From an uncultured Selenomonadales bacterium (GTDB lineage: Bacteria > Bacillota > Negativicutes > Selenomonadales > Selenomonadaceae), in contig CAMVIO010000004.1 in assembly GCA_947167555.1 (NCBI GenBank), forward strand, positions 1 through 24,714: a DNA stretch of 24,714 nucleotides, written 5' to 3'. Positions 22,599 through 24,714 of the stretch are shown piece by piece. The notes beneath the pieces were generated by a model that ran no database searches, had not been told where the DNA came from, and saw only the letters and a program-made list of their open reading frames with translations. Position 1 is the stretch's first letter. Each line of letters begins with the position of its first letter. A program made the translations under genes and the position numbers.

Positions 22599-23684
22599 TT
22601 ATTCGTCGAGCAAGACCTTGAATTTGCTTTCGGGGCGAATACAGGGAATCAGAAATAATTCTTCCGGCCGAACTTGCGCGATGACATTGGTGCGCGGGTC
22701 AGCGGAGTGGGCGCGTTTTATGATCTGGAGTTCGCCTGCGTATCGGGGATACTCGGAGTTGTCCAGCGTGATTGCGCCGAAGGGGCGGGATACTGTGTTT
22801 TCCGGCGGTAGTGGAATGGACAGTTCTTTGACGCGCGACCGGCTTTCGACGGCGCGCACGGCGTCGCGTGCTTCGTCTGGACGAGCGGTGAAAGGTTGGA
22901 CAAGTAAACGTCGTATAGCGTCATTTTTTGAGGAAGGAACGGCGCGAAGCGTTACTTGATTTGGCATTGTGCCTGCAAGGGAGAGCAGTTCTTCATTCGT
23001 GGGCAGCGAGTCGGAAAGAAAGATGTCGTCAAGTCCGAGAGCTGTCAGATGACGAGCGGCAAGATCGACGGAGAAATTACGATGCAGCTCCAAGGTGGGA
23101 AGCCCGTCATGGAGCGGCGAGCGCTTCCTGCCGTTCTGCGTTGCGATGAAGGCTCCCGTGCGGATGCCGAAATGATGCAGCAACTTCGTCTTTTCCATAA
23201 GAGCACGGACGGAAAGGCCGGTTCCCGTGCGAGGATAAAAGTTGTGAAGGGCTTCAACCCGTGAAAAATCTGCTCCGTTTTGTGAGAGCTTTGTCAGAAA
23301 TTCTTCGGATATAGTGGAGGCGTTGAGTTGAATCTTCGCGCCTGTTTTGTTACGAGTGAACGATGCTATTTCAGAAGCGTCAAAGCCGTCGTCGAGACGG
23401 AGCGTATGTATGCCAAACTCATAAAAGGCTTCCGGCGTGCATGATGAAAGACCTAATACTTCAGCGCTTTCCGGCGTGACGTCGGCAACCAGGTCAAGGT
23501 GGGCGTCGCGTGCTGCGTCGAGAATGGCGTGCAGACATTCGGCAAAAGAGGATTTGTCGTGTTCGGGAATGTGCAGCGACGTAAACATTCGCGTAATGCC
23601 TAAACGTGCGGCGTGTTGAATTAAAGAAATATTTTCCTCTATAGTATTGTCGAGACTGGGATATACGGATATGCCAAAGGCCAT
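22599..23684 (-). CDS. mupG: 6-phospho-N-acetylmuramidase MupG (DUF871 family)
   Basis: MupG, characterised in S. aureus, cleaves MurNAc-6-phosphate-GlcNAc taken up from peptidoglycan turnover, giving MurNAc 6-phosphate for MurQ. The 361-residue protein starts with FGISVYPS and has the family layout: a TIM-barrel-like part with EFGIHTLRLDDGF, IQLNAST and ALHNFYPRTGTGLS, then a small C-terminal domain from about 240 with RPFGAITLDNSEYPRYAGELQI near 305-325. The ATG lies one base after the murQ stop, with GGGAGG inside the end of murQ, so the two are co-translated. No signal peptide is seen, which fits cytoplasmic action after uptake. The transporter is not in the window. Confidence 0.9.
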   Translation of the reverse strand: MAFGISVYPSLDNTIEENISLIQHAARLGITRMFTSLHIPEHDKSSFAECLHAILDAARDAHLDLVADVTPESAEVLGLSSCTPEAFYEFGIHTLRLDDGFDASEIASFTRNKTGAKIQLNASTISEEFLTKLSQNGADFSRVEALHNFYPRTGTGLSVRALMEKTKLLHHFGIRTGAFIATQNGRKRSPLHDGLPTLELHRNFSVDLAARHLTALGLDDIFLSDSLPTNEELLSLAGTMPNQVTLRAVPSSKNDAIRRLLVQPFTARPDEARDAVRAVESRSRVKELSIPLPPENTVSRPFGAITLDNSEYPRYAGELQIIKRAHSADPRTNVIAQVRPEELFLIPCIRPESKFKVLLDE

Positions 23685-23685
23685 T

Positions 23686-24597
23686 TCAGTTTTCCTCCCT
23701 TATGATACGGAGTGCAGCGGCAAGCTGCCCGTCTGCTTCCTGCAGGATGTGGTCCGCTTCTTCTGCTGTGCAGTTGCCGACTGCAATTAGGATTGCCGGC
23801 TTTGCCCGCCCGTCCGTTTTGCGAAGAGCCGCTCTAGCTTGTTCACGTGTGCAGCAGGCGACCTCGGCGACGATGTTCAAAGCGCGTTCCTTGAGTTTTT
23901 CATTGGTGGCGGCAACGTCTACCATCAAATTTCCGTAAACTTTTCCCAGTCGAATCATGGCTCCAGTGGAGAGCATATTCAGGATCATTTTTTGCGCCGT
24001 TCCTGCCTTCATGCGAGTTGAACCGGTGACAACCTCTGCACCGGTTACCGCCGTCAAATCAACGTCGGCAATGGACGCGATGTGAGAGATGGGGGTACAG
24101 GAAACGGAGATCGTAAGGGCGTTTTTGAGTTTTGCATATCGGAGGGCACCGACGACATAAGGCGTGCGTCCTGAGGCGGAAAGTCCGACGATTGAATCAA
24201 GTTCTGTGACTGAAAGGCTGGAAAGATCGGATTCACCTAAGGATTCGTCGTCTTCCGCACCTTCCTTTGCGCGAAACATAGCGTCTGTTCCTCCGGCAAT
24301 GAGGCCTGTTACGAGTTCGGGCGGCGTGCTGTATGTCGGAGGACATTCCACGGCGTCCAGAACGCCGAGACGCCCCGACGTACCCGCGCCGCAATAAATC
24401 AGTCGCCCTCCGATTTTCATCCGATGGGCAATTTTATCTACGGCATCCGCGATTTTCGGAATAAGCGGCGTAACGGCGTCTACAGCTTTTTGATCCTCGG
24501 CATGAATAACCTGTATTAGTTCCAATGGAGAAAGTTCGTCGATATGTGCGCTGGCTGGATTTTTCTTTTCGGTTTCCAATTGATTCAAATCAATCAT
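23686..24597 (-). CDS. murQ: N-acetylmuramic acid 6-phosphate etherase
   Basis: Removes the lactyl ether of MurNAc 6-phosphate, giving GlcNAc 6-phosphate and D-lactate, and so feeds cell-wall sugar into central metabolism. The 303-residue SIS-domain protein matches E. coli MurQ closely: GGRLIYCGAGTSGRLGVLDA (residues 63-82), ECPPT with catalytic E84, EGAED with E115, GLSASGRTPYVVGAL, and GAEVVTGSTRMKAGTAQK, which binds the sugar phosphate. The frame is open to 24705, but GGGAGG (24605-24610) is best spaced for the second of two tandem ATGs, at 24597; using the first adds one Met. It heads the murQ-mupG pair. Confidence 0.95.
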   Translation of the reverse strand: MIDLNQLETEKKNPASAHIDELSPLELIQVIHAEDQKAVDAVTPLIPKIADAVDKIAHRMKIGGRLIYCGAGTSGRLGVLDAVECPPTYSTPPELVTGLIAGGTDAMFRAKEGAEDDESLGESDLSSLSVTELDSIVGLSASGRTPYVVGALRYAKLKNALTISVSCTPISHIASIADVDLTAVTGAEVVTGSTRMKAGTAQKMILNMLSTGAMIRLGKVYGNLMVDVAATNEKLKERALNIVAEVACCTREQARAALRKTDGRAKPAILIAVGNCTAEEADHILQEADGQLAAALRIIREEN

Positions 24598-24670
24598 CAT
24601 GATACCTCCCCATAAAATATAGATTTGCCGCGGTTTCAAAAAATCCTGCCGAAAAAAGTGAAAAAAAGAG

Positions 24671-24699
24671 TTGACAAGCCCGATGGGTTGAGGTAATAT
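24671..24699 (+). promoter_or_regulatory. Outward-facing promoter at the right edge
   Basis: TTGACA (24671-24676), a 17-base spacer, then TAATAT (24694-24699), reading right out of the window toward an unseen gene. A minus-strand promoter for murQ must lie in the same 24601-24714 gap, but I find no convincing hexamers for it. Confidence 0.5.
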
Positions 24700-24714
24700 A
24701 AACAAGCTGACTGG

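Overview
The window looks like chromosome of a diderm Firmicute, most likely a member of the Negativicutes (Selenomonas or a relative). Firmicute-type genes with strong GGAGG ribosome binding sites (a UPF0735/PheB-like ACT protein, a PPi-type phosphofructokinase, MupG/MurQ, a SEC-C methionine aminopeptidase) sit beside a complete outer-membrane import system (TonB, ExbB, ExbD and a TonB-dependent receptor). The lineage is inferred from gene content; no rRNA or other phylogenetic marker is present.

Layout. Positions 1-46 hold a terminator for a gene left of the window. A minus-strand membrane-anchored alkaline-phosphatase-superfamily protein (LTA synthase/MdoB-like) follows at 44-2074. A plus-strand block then carries threonine biosynthesis (ACT regulator, hom, thrB), endonuclease III (nth) and a GNAT acetyltransferase, closing with a strong terminator at 6126-6174.

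Positions 6237-14845 form what looks like one 8.6-kb operon. It has a near-consensus promoter whose -10/+1 region carries an inverted repeat, an ABC ATPase, a FecCD-type permease, ExbB, ExbD, TonB, CbiZ (adenosylcobinamide amidohydrolase) with a 128-residue C-terminal extension, an 11-codon upstream ORF coupled to a TonB-dependent receptor, a lipoprotein binding protein, and a small secreted protein of unknown function. CbiZ points to corrinoid salvage: receptor and TonB complex cross the outer membrane, the binding protein and ABC transporter cross the inner membrane, and CbiZ removes the aminopropanol arm so that the ring can be rebuilt with the cell's own lower ligand. I see no cobalamin riboswitch.

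A bidirectional terminator at 14853-14899 separates this operon from a minus-strand polysaccharide deacetylase. Divergent promoters (15781-15847) drive the deacetylase and a plus-strand pair, SEC-C methionine aminopeptidase and a DEAD-box RNA helicase, the latter pair behind a structured leader. Next come a PPi-dependent phosphofructokinase with its own terminator, a GT4 glycosyltransferase overlapping an unidentified Rossmann-like protein, a 4-oxalocrotonate tautomerase homologue and a nitroreductase. After another bidirectional terminator, a minus-strand murQ-mupG pair for peptidoglycan-sugar recycling ends the window, and a plus-strand promoter at 24671-24699 reads out of it. I saw no rRNA, tRNA, CRISPR array, insertion sequence or prophage.
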